DNA of 64,000 bases from Octadecabacter arcticus 238 (GTDB taxonomy: Bacteria; Pseudomonadota; Alphaproteobacteria; Rhodobacterales; Rhodobacteraceae), in contig NC_020908.1 of NCBI RefSeq assembly GCF_000155735.2, positions 1 to 64,000 on the forward strand, in the 5' to 3' direction. Position numbers and translations under genes: made by a program. Numbering within the stretch: position 1 is the first letter of the stretch; the number at the start of each line of letters is the position of its first letter. The notes under the pieces were generated by a model. It had not been told where the DNA came from and ran no database searches. It saw only the letters and a program-made list of their open reading frames with translations. Positions 36,922-46,959 of the stretch are shown here, piece by piece.

Positions 36922-38058
36922 TTATGCGTTGATTTCGGTCTGGAACGCCCAGTCGAGCCACGGCAACATCGCTTCGATGTCGCTTGTCTCGATGGTTGCA
37001 CCACACCAAATACGCAGGCCAGCCGGCGCGTCGCGATACGCCCCGATATCCAGCGCAATGCCTTCAACCTCAAGCCGCTTTGCTATGGCTTTGGCAAAGG
37101 CTGCACCATCTTTGATGCGCGGATCGGTAAATTTCAAACAGACCGACGTGTTTGATCGTGTCGCCGCATTGACCGCAAGATTGTCGATCCAGTCGCGTGT
37201 GGCACAGAAATTCCAGATCGCTTGCGCATTGGCATCGGCGCGCATTTTCAGCGCGTCCAGACCGCCGATTGATTTCGCCCAATGCAGCGCGAACAGGTAG
37301 TCTTCGACACATAGCATCGACGGCGTGTTGATCGTTTCACCCTTAAAGATGCCTTCAATCAATTTGCCGCCTTTGGTCATGCGGAAAATCTTTGGCATCG
37401 GCCAAGGAGGTGTATAATTCTCAAGCCGTTCAACCGAACGTGGCGACAAAACGATCATCCCATGCGCCGCTTCGCCGCCCATGACTTTCTGCCAGGAAAA
37501 CGTCGTCACATCCAACTTGTCCCACGGCAGGTCTTGCGCAAAGGCCGCACTGGTCGCGTCGCAAATTGTCAAACCTGTGCGGTTGGCAGGGATCGGATCG
37601 CCCGCAACCCGCACGCCAGATGTCGTGCCATTCCACGTGAACACGACGTCTTGGTCGTAATCCAGCGCCGCCATATCCACGATGTGACCGTAATCTTCGA
37701 TATGCTCGGAGGCTTCGATCTTGAGCTGTTTGATGACGTCGCTGACCCAGCCCGCGCCAAAACTTTCCCATGCAACCATCTGAACGGGGCGTTCGCCCAA
37801 CAGTGACCACATCGCCATTTCCACGGCACCCGTGTCGGATGCGGGCACAATGCCAATGCGGTAATCAGCAGGAATGCCCAGCACATCCCGCGTGAGATCG
37901 ATTGCTTCCTTTAACTTTTCTTTGCCCACGGCAGCGCGGTGCGAACGACCAAGCGGAGCGTCCTTTAGTACGTCAAGCGACCATGTGGGGGGTTTGGCAC
38001 AAGGGCCAGATGAAAAACGCGGATTTGCCGGCCGCGCGCCGGGTGTCGTAATAGCCAT
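36922..38058 (-). CDS. serC: Phosphoserine aminotransferase SerC
   Basis: SerC transaminates 3-phosphohydroxypyruvate to phosphoserine, the second serine-pathway step. It starts [24 protein letters not shown], typical of the alphaproteobacterial type. The motifs [22 protein letters not shown] and the PLP-lysine segment [17 protein letters not shown] follow. The 378-residue length is family-normal. The ATG at 38058 has AAGGATAGC before it. The frame open to 38229 runs through the structured leader and is not coding. serA is the next gene in the same operon. Confidence 0.96.
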   Translation of the reverse strand: MAITTPGARPANPRFSSGPCAKPPTWSLDVLKDAPLGRSHRAAVGKEKLKEAIDLTRDVLGIPADYRIGIVPASDTGAVEMAMWSLLGERPVQMVAWESFGAGWVSDVIKQLKIEASEHIEDYGHIVDMAALDYDQDVVFTWNGTTSGVRVAGDPIPANRTGLTICDATSAAFAQDLPWDKLDVTTFSWQKVMGGEAAHGMIVLSPRSVERLENYTPPWPMPKIFRMTKGGKLIEGIFKGETINTPSMLCVEDYLFALHWAKSIGGLDALKMRADANAQAIWNFCATRDWIDNLAVNAATRSNTSVCLKFTDPRIKDGAAFAKAIAKRLEVEGIALDIGAYRDAPAGLRIWCGATIETSDIEAMLPWLDWAFQTEINA

Positions 38059-38135
38059 TTGTGCTATCCTTCCAGATAAGCGCCCTTCGTTGGGGAAGGG
38101 TGTCCCACCTCGCGGCATACTCAAACACTGAAAAT
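38059..38135 (-). ncRNA. Putative serC leader RNA
   Basis: The minus-strand leader before serC contains consecutive foldable elements: GGTGGGACACCC, then CCCTT-ccccaacg-AAGGG, then GCTTATC-TGGAAG-GATAGC. The last one has a single bulged T and overlaps the ribosome site AAGGA. A conserved serC leader motif is known upstream of alphaproteobacterial serC-serA operons, and this position and architecture fit it. I cannot run a covariance search, so membership is an inference. A helix over the ribosome site would permit translational control. Confidence 0.5.
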
Positions 38136-38270
38136 ACTGCAATAGGCAAAGGCACATCGCCTGCAGGGCCAAGCACAGTGGGCCTTTTTGTGCCGCAGAG
38201 CGCGTTATCCAAGTCAGGGAGGAGGCCACCTATCAGAGGTAGGGCTTCGCTCGATTGGGGACTGATCGCT

Positions 38271-39071
38271 TCAGACCTGACCGATCTTGAAGCCCCGCGA
38301 CAGATGATTGCGCATCGCAAAGAGCAGCACGGCACCCGGCACCATTGACGCGACAGTGACGGCCATAACCAACCCGATGTCGGTCTGAAATCCGAACAGC
38401 GCATTGATTGCCATGCTAATCGGCTTGCCGTTTGTGGTTGTAAGAATCCGTGCAAAGACCACCTCAACCCAAGAGAACATGAAACAGAAGAATGCCGTGA
38501 CTGCGATGCCTGGTGCGATCTGGGGTAGTAAAAATTTCCAGATAAAGCGTGGACGAGAATATCCGTCCAGAAATGCGGCTTCGTCCATTTCTTTCGGGAT
38601 GGCGGAAATGAATCCCTGCAAAATCCAGATCGCAATCGGGAGATTGAACAGGCAATGGGCCAGCGCGATTCCAAAGACGGAGTTCACGATCCCAACGGCA
38701 GAAAACAGCTGAAAGATTGGTAGGGTCAGCACAACAGGGGGTGTGATCCGAAACGCGATAAAGGCAAGGAACAGGTGTTTGTCACCCAGAAACGACATGC
38801 GAGAGAACGCGTAGGCCGCGGGGATCGCCACCGGCACTGTGATGCAGATGTTGATCAGGACATAGGCAATCGAATTGACAAAAGCGGATCGCAAGTTGGG
38901 ATCGATCATGATGGTGCTGTAGTTGCCCCATGTGAAACTGCCCACGTTCGCATCCGGTTTCGCCAATGTGACCACAAAGCTGAGCAGCGTCATTTGTATA
39001 AGCGGCAGGAAGATGAACAGCACGAAACCTAGTAGCCCGATAATCTTAAGCGCGGGTAGGTATTTGTTCAT
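38271..39071 (-). CDS. Carbohydrate ABC transporter permease (MalG-like), orphan pair
   Basis: This 266-residue inner-membrane permease has about six membrane segments and the EAA loop IPKEMDEAAFLDGYSRPRF near residue 165. It ends SRGFKIGQV. It is a clear paralogue of the glycerol permease at 45740-46588: both share AYAFSR.SFLGDKHLF, ALAH.LFN.P.A.WIL and TAFF.FMFSWVE. The ATG at 39071 overlaps the stop of the upstream permease (ATGA), giving coupled translation. No ATPase or binding protein accompanies this pair here. Confidence 0.9.
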   Translation of the reverse strand: MNKYLPALKIIGLLGFVLFIFLPLIQMTLLSFVVTLAKPDANVGSFTWGNYSTIMIDPNLRSAFVNSIAYVLINICITVPVAIPAAYAFSRMSFLGDKHLFLAFIAFRITPPVVLTLPIFQLFSAVGIVNSVFGIALAHCLFNLPIAIWILQGFISAIPKEMDEAAFLDGYSRPRFIWKFLLPQIAPGIAVTAFFCFMFSWVEVVFARILTTTNGKPISMAINALFGFQTDIGLVMAVTVASMVPGAVLLFAMRNHLSRGFKIGQV

Positions 39072-39934
39072 GACGATTGTCCACCGTCTAGCTTGCCTTG
39101 GGCTTTGGTGAACATCCATGCCACGCTCAAAACAATCAAGAAATAAAGGACCGACCGAGCCGCCGAAGGGCCATAGTTGAAGGCTTTAATGTCCTCACCC
39201 AGATCAACGGCAAGAAACATTGTGGCATTGTGGGGGCCGCCCGCGTTGATCGGAAACGCCTCGGTGTAGATCATGAACGAATCCATAAATCGTAGAAGAA
39301 TTGCCATCAACAGAACATGATATAGCTTTGGCAGTTGGATGTGTCTAAACACCTGCAATGGGCTGGCTCCGTCAATCGCGGCGGCTTGATAGTACGACGG
39401 GGGAATTGTTGTGAGTGCACTGTAGCACAAGATCACAACAAGGCTGGACCAGTGCCACACGTCCATCGCGATGATGACCAACCAAGTTAAAGAAATGGAA
39501 AGTTTCCAGTCAGATGACCATCCGATGTAGGTCATGGCGCGACCTAGAATTCCCGTGTCGGGGTTCAGCAGGCTCAGCCAAAGGGACGGGATCATGTTCC
39601 AAGGCACCAGCAGTGGCAGGGCAACGACGGCGAGCGCGATGCCAATCCAGAACTTGCGTCTCGGAATACAAAGCGCAATCGCAATGCCGAGAGGTATCTG
39701 AATCACGAGAACCAAAACCGAGAACAACGTGCTGCGTCCAAAGCTTGCCCAGAAGCGGCCAGAACTGATGATGCCACCATACCATTCCAAACCCACCCAA
39801 AATCGGGACTCCAGGATGAAGATATCAAAGAATGAATAATTGATGACAGTGATAAGTGGGATCAGCCCGACAAAGCCAAGAATGAGCACGGCGGTCAAGA
39901 CGAATACCCAGCCGGAGTTGTTTTGATCCTTCAT
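39068..39934 (-). CDS. Carbohydrate ABC transporter permease (MalF-like), orphan pair
   Basis: The 288-residue permease has about six membrane segments and is a paralogue of the glycerol permease at 44868-45740. Shared stretches include PL.TV.NYS, IQIPLG, MDVWHW.SLV and ILLRFMDSFMIYTE. The EAA loop corresponds to YYQAAAIDGASPLQVFRHIQLPK near residue 190, cut at its core AAIDGA. It lies 22 bp after glpR in the same orientation. It could use the ATPases of the divergent glycerol operon, or be what remains of a second transporter. Confidence 0.9.
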   Translation of the reverse strand: MKDQNNSGWVFVLTAVLILGFVGLIPLITVINYSFFDIFILESRFWVGLEWYGGIISSGRFWASFGRSTLFSVLVLVIQIPLGIAIALCIPRRKFWIGIALAVVALPLLVPWNMIPSLWLSLLNPDTGILGRAMTYIGWSSDWKLSISLTWLVIIAMDVWHWSSLVVILCYSALTTIPPSYYQAAAIDGASPLQVFRHIQLPKLYHVLLMAILLRFMDSFMIYTEAFPINAGGPHNATMFLAVDLGEDIKAFNYGPSAARSVLYFLIVLSVAWMFTKAQGKLDGGQSS

Positions 39935-39956
39935 GTCACGGCACTCACAAACGGCT

Positions 39957-40715
39957 TCAGGTCGTCACCACTTTGGTTCCCCAGCTGACGCAATTGCTTG
40001 CCAGCTCATCGGCCAAAGGGCGGTCCGTAAACAATTGATCGACGTCTTTGAGTGAACAAATCGTAAGCGGGGCTTTGCGCTGAAACTTGATGTGATCGGC
40101 GACGATAAGAACGTTGCGTGACCGACCAATGGCCGTTGTGCTGACGATGATTTCTTGCCCGTCAAAATCAAGAAGATCCCCATCCGCATCAATGGCCGAA
40201 CAACCCAGAATTGAGAAGTCGAATTTGAACTGCTTCACCATCTCGACGGTCAGGACACCGACTACACCGCTGTCGGACCGCCGCAATTCGCCGCCCGCCA
40301 GAATAATTTTGCAAGTCGGACTGGCCGTCAATATTTGCGCGATGTTCAAATTGTTGGTGACGACCAGTAAATTTTCGTGATCAATTAATTCGCGTGCGAC
40401 GGCTTCGGTGCTTGTGCCGATGTTCATGAACACCGACGCGCCGTCCGGAATAGACTGGGCGCATTGGACACCTATCGATTTTTTGCCGACCTCGTTGAGG
40501 CGGCGACGTTCTTCATAAATGATGTTCACAACACCGGATGGCACGACCGCCCCACCGTGAACCCGATCTAGTTGCCCGGCCTCTGCCAGGTCCGACAGGT
40601 CCCGCCTGATTGTTTGAACTGTGACGCCGTAATGCGCTGAAAGATCGTCGACCATGACTTTGCCGTCTTGGCGCGCCAGTTCGAGAATCTCTTGTTGCCT
40701 GAAATTTGAGACCAT
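39957..40715 (-). CDS. glpR: DeoR-family regulator, GlpR-like
   Basis: The 252-residue protein has an N-terminal winged HTH with the DeoR signature: RQQEILELARQDGKVMVDDL, then GVTVQTIRRDLSDLAEAGQLDRVHGGAV (cut here at its VTVQTIRRDL core), near residues 6-55. A sugar-phosphate-binding C-terminal domain follows, with FMNIGTSTEAVAREL near 97. It is divergent from the glycerol operon with a 293-bp intergenic region. By context it is the glycerol-3-phosphate-responsive repressor GlpR. That ligand is inferred from position and family. Confidence 0.9.
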   Translation of the reverse strand: MVSNFRQQEILELARQDGKVMVDDLSAHYGVTVQTIRRDLSDLAEAGQLDRVHGGAVVPSGVVNIIYEERRRLNEVGKKSIGVQCAQSIPDGASVFMNIGTSTEAVARELIDHENLLVVTNNLNIAQILTASPTCKIILAGGELRRSDSGVVGVLTVEMVKQFKFDFSILGCSAIDADGDLLDFDGQEIIVSTTAIGRSRNVLIVADHIKFQRKAPLTICSLKDVDQLFTDRPLADELASNCVSWGTKVVTT

Positions 40716-40898
40716 TCCCTACTCCTTAGCGTCACGCTTCGAGCCGCCAAACAACGTTGTCATGTAGGGGCTGCATTGCGCCCAACAGTCAATACTCCGC
40801 TCGAATCGTCAATAGCCATGACCCTCCCCGCCTGCAAAACTACGAAGATAGAAATAAATCGAAGCTAATGCGCATGTTAACCTGCAATTTTGGCCAAT

Positions 40899-40949
40899 AA
40901 CGAACGCAAACGAACATTCGCTCTTGCAACTACGACAAAACTTGCGCAA
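40899..40949. promoter_or_regulatory. Repeats in the glpR-glpD divergent region, candidate GlpR operators
   Basis: AACGAACGCAAACGAAC (from 40899) contains two AACGAAC direct repeats 10 bp apart, followed by the partly inverted ATTCGC. A perfect palindrome TTGCGCAA lies at 40942-40949, with further GCAAC repeats around it. They lie 60-110 bp upstream of glpD in the 293-bp region shared with glpR. DeoR-type regulators commonly bind repeated half-sites such as these. The binding protein is inferred from gene order. No clear -35/-10 pair was assigned. Confidence 0.4.
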
Positions 40950-41008
40950 CTTCACGCAACGTCGCGAGCTGGGAGGCTGCGACACCAAATGAATGCGGGG
41001 AGGCGTCA

Positions 41009-42631
41009 TTGGATCAGCATGACAGCCAAGATATTGTCGACCTTTTTGTCATCGGTGGTGGCATCAATGGATGCGGTATCGCGCGTGATGCCGTGGGCCG
41101 TGGGCTGACGGTTGAGCTGGCTGAAATGAATGATCTGGCCTCTGCAACCTCGTCTGCGTCAACCAAACTGTTCCACGGTGGTTTGCGCTACCTCGAGTAT
41201 TGGGAGATCGGCCTCGTCCGCAGCGCCTTGATCGAACGTGAAGTCTTGTTGCAGGCAATGCCGCATATCTCTTGGCCGATGCGCTTTGTGCTCCCGTATC
41301 ACAAAGACATGCGATTTGAGGGCGACACCCCGACCTCAAAAGTGCTGCGCGTTCTGATGCCATGGATGAAGGGGCGCCGCCCTGCATGGCTCATTCGGTT
41401 CGGGCTATTTCTGTATGACAATCTGGGTGGCCGCAAAATCCTCAAGGGAACAACCTCGCTCAAATTGGCGGAGACGCCCGAAGGTGCACCCCTGCGAGAC
41501 CGATTTGAGCGAGCATACGAATATTCCGATTGCTGGATCGAAGACAGTCGATTGGTGGTTTTGAATGCACGCGATGCCGAGGCGCGTGGCGCACGGATAA
41601 GCGTTAGGACCAAGGTCATCTCGGCCGAGCAAGTTGAAGGACTTTGGCAGATTACGCTTGAGCCCCAAGACGACGGCGCGCGCCGTGTGGTCAAGGCACG
41701 CATGCTGGTCAATGCAGGCGGCCCTTGGGTCGAAGATGTTATCCGTAATACTGTTCGGATCAATTCAACCGAAGGCATCCGGTTGGTGCGCGGCAGTCAC
41801 ATCGTGACGCGCAAACTTTATGATCACGATAAGTGCTATTTCTTCCAAGGCGAAGACGGTCGGATCATTTTCACCATCCCCTACGAGACCGACTTTACGC
41901 TGATCGGGACCACGGACGCCGAGCATGATGATGTGTCTCAAAAACCTGTCTGTACACCCGAAGAACAGACCTACCTCGTTGAATTTGCATCCAAGTATTT
42001 GAAAAAACCTGTAACGACAGATGATATAATTTGGACCTATTCTGGTGTGCGTCCGCTGTATGATGACGGGGCGACATCGGCAACGGCCGCAACGCGAGAC
42101 TATGTGCTGAAAGTAAACGAAACCGCTGGCGCGCCGATACTGAATGTCTTCGGCGGTAAGATTACGACATACCGCAAACTCGCCGAAGCTGCGTTGGAGA
42201 AAATCGTGCCTTTCTTTCCGCGGGCGGGAAAGCCGTGGACTGCTGGCGTCGCGATGCCGGGTGGGGATTTTCCGGTTGATGGTGTCGCGGCGCTAAAGGC
42301 GCGGTTGGCAGCGCAATATCCATTTTTGACGGCCCGGTGGACTGACCGGATGATCAAGGCTTATGGTTTGGACGCGTTTGACGTTCTTGGGGACGCAAAA
42401 ACCGAACCAGATATGGGCCAGAACTTTGGCTCCAATCTGACCGAACGTGAAGTCGTTTGGTTGATTGAAAACGAATTTGTACACACCGCCGAGGATGTGG
42501 TTTGGCGTCGATCTAAACTCGGGCTTCGCATGACTGTGCAAGAAATTGAGTTGCTGGACAAATGGTTGGCAGCACGCCTGTTGACCGACCGCAGCGACAC
42601 GCAGTCTGGCCTGCGCAAAGGGAGAAACTAA
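41009..42631 (+). CDS. glpD: Glycerol-3-phosphate dehydrogenase (FAD) GlpD
   Basis: GlpD oxidises glycerol 3-phosphate to DHAP and passes electrons to quinone at the inner membrane. The FAD motif VDLFVIGGGINGCGIARDA is near residue 10. It is followed by SATSSASTKLFHGGLRYLE near 47 and VLPYHKDMRFEGD. The substrate region includes VNAGGPWV near 235 and YSGVRPLYDD near 348. The 540-residue length is on the long side of normal. The start is TTG at 41009 with GGGGAGG upstream. It is first in the glycerol operon and overlaps the next gene by 1 bp. Confidence 0.95.
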   Translation: MDQHDSQDIVDLFVIGGGINGCGIARDAVGRGLTVELAEMNDLASATSSASTKLFHGGLRYLEYWEIGLVRSALIEREVLLQAMPHISWPMRFVLPYHKDMRFEGDTPTSKVLRVLMPWMKGRRPAWLIRFGLFLYDNLGGRKILKGTTSLKLAETPEGAPLRDRFERAYEYSDCWIEDSRLVVLNARDAEARGARISVRTKVISAEQVEGLWQITLEPQDDGARRVVKARMLVNAGGPWVEDVIRNTVRINSTEGIRLVRGSHIVTRKLYDHDKCYFFQGEDGRIIFTIPYETDFTLIGTTDAEHDDVSQKPVCTPEEQTYLVEFASKYLKKPVTTDDIIWTYSGVRPLYDDGATSATAATRDYVLKVNETAGAPILNVFGGKITTYRKLAEAALEKIVPFFPRAGKPWTAGVAMPGGDFPVDGVAALKARLAAQYPFLTARWTDRMIKAYGLDAFDVLGDAKTEPDMGQNFGSNLTEREVVWLIENEFVHTAEDVVWRRSKLGLRMTVQEIELLDKWLAARLLTDRSDTQSGLRKGRN

Positions 42632-43722
42632 TGTCACTCATTCTTGAAGGCGTGTCCAAGTCCGTAAACGGCCAGCCGCATATCCACGCCACTGACCTTG
42701 AACTGCGCAGCGGAACTATGAACGTCCTGCTTGGTCCAACATCGTCGGGCAAAACGTCGCTGATGCGCCTGATGGCCGGCCTTGATGCGCCCAACACAGG
42801 TAAAGTCATTTGGGACGGGAAAGACGTTACAGGCATGCGCGTTCAGGACCGGGGCGTTGCAATGGTGTACCAGCAATTCATCAACTACCCCTCAATGACG
42901 GTGTACGAAAATATCGCCAGCCCAATGCGCCTTTTGAGAAAATCAAAAGACCAGATCGATTCCGCCGTCAAAAAGGCCGCGGAGTTGATGAAACTGGCGC
43001 CCGAGCTTCTGACGCGCAAACCGTTGGAATTGTCAGGCGGCCAGCAGCAGCGCTGCGCGTTGGCGCGCGCGCTTGTCAAAGAAGCGGGCCTCGTCTTGTT
43101 GGACGAACCTTTGGCGAACCTTGATTACAAGTTGCGCGAAGAACTACGCGCCGAGATCCCGAAAATCTTTGAAGAGGCCGGATCGATCTTTGTCTATGCC
43201 ACGACAGAACCCGAAGAGGCGCTGCTGCTAGGCGGCAACACGGCCACGATGTGGGAAGGCAGGATCACCCAATTCGGGGAGACGCCGGTTGTGTATCGTC
43301 AACCCGTTAACGCCACCACCGCGCGTGTGTTTTCTGATCCGCCGATGAATTTCCTGAAGGTCCGCGTGTCTGGTGATCGCCTGCACTTTGGCGATGGACA
43401 AAGCGCACCTGCATCCGATGCTTTCGCGGGGCTGGCGGAAGGCAATTACCTTGCGGGGTTCCGACCGAACCATTTGGAAATGGCGAAAAAGGGGCCAAGC
43501 GCCTTGGAATTCAGCACCAAACTGCAAGTCACCGAAATCACCGGGTCCGAAACGTTTATCCATTTGGATCATCAAGGGGACAGCTGGGTTGGTCTGATCC
43601 ACGGCGTTAAAGTCTTGGAGATCGGCGCAATGATGGACGTCTTCCTCGATCCGAAACACGTCTACATCTTTGCAGAAGACGGCACCTCCGTCGCGCCTGC
43701 ATCCTACGCAACAGCAGCCTGA
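42631..43722 (+). CDS. glpS: Glycerol ABC transporter ATP-binding subunit GlpS
   Basis: This is one of two ATPases of the rhizobial-type glycerol importer. It has Walker A GPTSSGKTSLMRL near residue 36, Q-loop VYQQFINYPSMT, a canonical signature [15 protein letters not shown] near 135 and Walker B LVLLDEPLANLDY near 155. At the H-loop, where MalK-type ATPases read VTHDQ, this protein reads ATTEPEE, so the switch histidine is missing. A TOBE-type C-terminal domain follows (ITGSETFIHLDHQG). The start is ATG 42631, sharing TAATG with the glpD stop. The pairing with the next gene is discussed in the findings. Confidence 0.92.
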   Translation: MSLILEGVSKSVNGQPHIHATDLELRSGTMNVLLGPTSSGKTSLMRLMAGLDAPNTGKVIWDGKDVTGMRVQDRGVAMVYQQFINYPSMTVYENIASPMRLLRKSKDQIDSAVKKAAELMKLAPELLTRKPLELSGGQQQRCALARALVKEAGLVLLDEPLANLDYKLREELRAEIPKIFEEAGSIFVYATTEPEEALLLGGNTATMWEGRITQFGETPVVYRQPVNATTARVFSDPPMNFLKVRVSGDRLHFGDGQSAPASDAFAGLAEGNYLAGFRPNHLEMAKKGPSALEFSTKLQVTEITGSETFIHLDHQGDSWVGLIHGVKVLEIGAMMDVFLDPKHVYIFAEDGTSVAPASYATAA

Positions 43723-43734
43723 GGGAACACAAAA

Positions 43735-44814
<1,080 letters not shown>

Positions 44815-44867
44815 TATGACCCTGACCTTGAACCCGCCAACACTCAATTCGTACAGAGGACCGCGCC

Positions 44868-45740
44868 ATGAATAAGACAGTCAACCAGAAGGCATGGTTT
44901 CTCATTCTACCCGTGCTTTTGCTCGTCGCATTTTCCGCTGTAATCCCGCTCATGACGGTCGTCAATTACTCGGTTCAGGACACATTCGGCAGAAACGAGT
45001 TCTTTTGGGCTGGCCTTGAGTGGTTCGAACAGATGCTGGCATCAGAGCGGATGTGGAACGCCCTTGGGCGCCAGATCGCCTTTACGTCAATCATTTTGGC
45101 GATCCAGATACCGCTTGGTGTCTTTGTGGCGCTGAACATGCCGAAAAAGGGGTTCTGGGCGTCGTTCTGTCTGGTCCTGATGTCCCTGCCGCTGCTTATT
45201 CCGTGGAACGTCGTTGGGACGATTTGGCAGATTTTCGGGCGCGTTGATATTGGCCTTCTTGGCTACACGCTCAATGCGATCGGCATCGATTATAACTATA
45301 CCCAAGATTTCTATGCGGCGTGGATCACTGTCGTCATGATGGATGTGTGGCATTGGACATCGCTGGTGGCGCTGTTGGCTTATGCCGGACTGCAATCCAT
45401 CCCCGACGCTTATTATCAGGCAGCCAAAATCGATCAGGCTGGCCGCTGGAAAGTGTTCCGCTTTATTGAATTGCCCAAGATTATGGGCGTGTTGATGATC
45501 GCGATCCTGCTTCGGTTTATGGACAGCTTTATGATCTACACAGAACCCTTCGTCGTGACAGGTGGCGGCCCCGGTAACTCGACGACGTTCTTGTCGATTG
45601 ATCTGGTCAAAATGGCGCTTGGACAGTTCGACCTTGGCCCCGCTGCTGCCTTCTCGATCATGTACTATCTCGTGATCCTGCTGGTATCGTATGTGTTTTA
45701 CACTGTGATGACGAACCTCGACAAAAGGGATGGCCACTGA
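44868..45740 (+). CDS. glpP: Glycerol ABC transporter permease GlpP
   Basis: This 290-residue membrane protein has about six membrane segments, starting AWFLILPVLLLVAFSAVIPL. The EAA loop YYQAAKIDQAGRWKVFRFIE near residue 190 contacts an ATPase. The motif ILLRFMDSFMIYTEPFVVTGGGPGNSTT is shared with the orphan permease at 39068-39934. Its stop overlaps the next gene's ATG (TGATG at 45738-45742), so GlpP and GlpQ are translationally coupled. Substrate is assigned from the operon. Confidence 0.92.
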   Translation: MNKTVNQKAWFLILPVLLLVAFSAVIPLMTVVNYSVQDTFGRNEFFWAGLEWFEQMLASERMWNALGRQIAFTSIILAIQIPLGVFVALNMPKKGFWASFCLVLMSLPLLIPWNVVGTIWQIFGRVDIGLLGYTLNAIGIDYNYTQDFYAAWITVVMMDVWHWTSLVALLAYAGLQSIPDAYYQAAKIDQAGRWKVFRFIELPKIMGVLMIAILLRFMDSFMIYTEPFVVTGGGPGNSTTFLSIDLVKMALGQFDLGPAAAFSIMYYLVILLVSYVFYTVMTNLDKRDGH

Positions 45741-46588
45741 TGTCTGATCTTACACATACATCTGCAAAACGCGGCTTAAGACTGCCAAAGATCAATGGCA
45801 GCGCTGTCGTCATGGGTTTGTATCTTCTGTTCTTGTTGTTGCCGATCTATTGGCTGCTGATCATGAGCCTGAAGACTAATTCGGAGATATTGAACACCTT
45901 CACCCTGTGGCCCGAAGATCTGACATTTGACAATTATCTGACGATCCTGACGGATTCGTCTTGGTATATGGGCTACGTCAATTCGATGATTTACGTTGTC
46001 ATGAACATGGTTATTTCACTCGCCGTCGCCCTTCCGGCAGCCTATGCGTTCAGCCGGTATTCATTCCTTGGTGACAAGCATTTGTTCTTCTGGCTGCTAA
46101 CCAACCGGATGGCCCCACCCGCAGTCTTTGCACTGCCATTTTTCCAGCTTTATAGCTCGATAGGTTTGTTTGATACGCATATTGCCGTCGCCCTGGCCCA
46201 CGCGCTGTTTAACGTGCCTCTGGCGGTGTGGATTCTCGAAGGGTTCATGCGCGGAGTCCCAAAGGAAATTGACGAAACAGCCTACATCGACGGCTACTCG
46301 TTCCCGCGGTTCTTCGTTCAGATCTTCACGCCGCTTGTTGCCTCTGGGATTGGTGTGACTGCGTTCTTCTTGTTCATGTTCTCATGGGTTGAACTGCTTC
46401 TCAGCCGCACCTTGACCAGTGTTGACGCAAAGCCGATCGCAGCAACAATGACCCGAACAGTTGGTGCTGACGGCATCGATTGGGGGGTGTTGGCAGCCGC
46501 TGGCATGCTCACGATCTTACCCGGTGCGTTGGTGATCTACTTTGTCCGCAATTACATCGCCAAGGGCTTCGCCCTAGGTCGAGTTTAA
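45740..46588 (+). CDS. glpQ: Glycerol ABC transporter permease GlpQ
   Basis: The second permease has 282 residues and about six membrane segments. It has VPKEIDETAYIDGYSFPRFF as EAA loop near residue 178, and GVTAFFLFMFSWVELLLSRT. It is of the MalG type and ends with the common YIAKGFALGRV tail. Translation is coupled to glpP. It should not be confused with the phosphodiesterase also named GlpQ. Its paralogue lies across the regulator at 38271-39071. Confidence 0.92.
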   Translation: MSDLTHTSAKRGLRLPKINGSAVVMGLYLLFLLLPIYWLLIMSLKTNSEILNTFTLWPEDLTFDNYLTILTDSSWYMGYVNSMIYVVMNMVISLAVALPAAYAFSRYSFLGDKHLFFWLLTNRMAPPAVFALPFFQLYSSIGLFDTHIAVALAHALFNVPLAVWILEGFMRGVPKEIDETAYIDGYSFPRFFVQIFTPLVASGIGVTAFFLFMFSWVELLLSRTLTSVDAKPIAATMTRTVGADGIDWGVLAAAGMLTILPGALVIYFVRNYIAKGFALGRV

Positions 46589-46611
46589 GAAACGAAAGAG
46601 GAGGAATTTCA

Positions 46612-46884
46612 ATGGACTGGATGGCTTGGACCTTACCGACTGCCACTTTTTTCGTGATCATTGCGGCCACGCTCGTCACCTTTACGGTGCTGGCAATCAA
46701 ATTTCCGGAGGTGCCGCGCATCGGCATACTTCGGATCGAAACAACGCGGGGTGACAGATTGTTCATCACGTTGCTGGGCTCTGCCTTTCTTAATTTGGCT
46801 TGGCTCGGGTTGTTCAGCGCCCCTCAATGGGGGGCACTGATCGTGTGTCTCTTTTATGCCATAGCGGTTTTCCGCTGGGTCTAG
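46612..46884 (+). CDS. DUF2160 small membrane protein (GlpU-like)
   Basis: This 90-residue protein has three hydrophobic segments: WTLPTATFFVIIAATLVTFT, LFITLLGSAFLNLAWLGLF and WGALIVCLFYAIAVFRW. The pattern RIGILRIETTRGDRLFITLLGSAF, cut at ETTRGDRLF, is typical of DUF2160. Such genes sit between permeases and binding-protein genes in glycerol ABC operons of rhizobia and roseobacters (glpU). Its role, perhaps an accessory membrane subunit, is unproven. The ATG at 46612 has the strong site GAGGAGG. Confidence 0.88.
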   Translation: MDWMAWTLPTATFFVIIAATLVTFTVLAIKFPEVPRIGILRIETTRGDRLFITLLGSAFLNLAWLGLFSAPQWGALIVCLFYAIAVFRWV

Positions 46885-46959
46885 TGAAAGAGGTAACGGG
46901 TTATCTGGTCTGCAAGAACCAGACGACTCATATTGTTCTCAAATAGGGAGGAACAAGAT

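Noticed and set aside
38160..38200. GGCC-N-GGCC hairpin followed by TTTTTGT on the + strand as a terminator
   Set aside because: No + strand gene leads into it, and the stem is short with G-U pairs. It lies within the serC upstream region.
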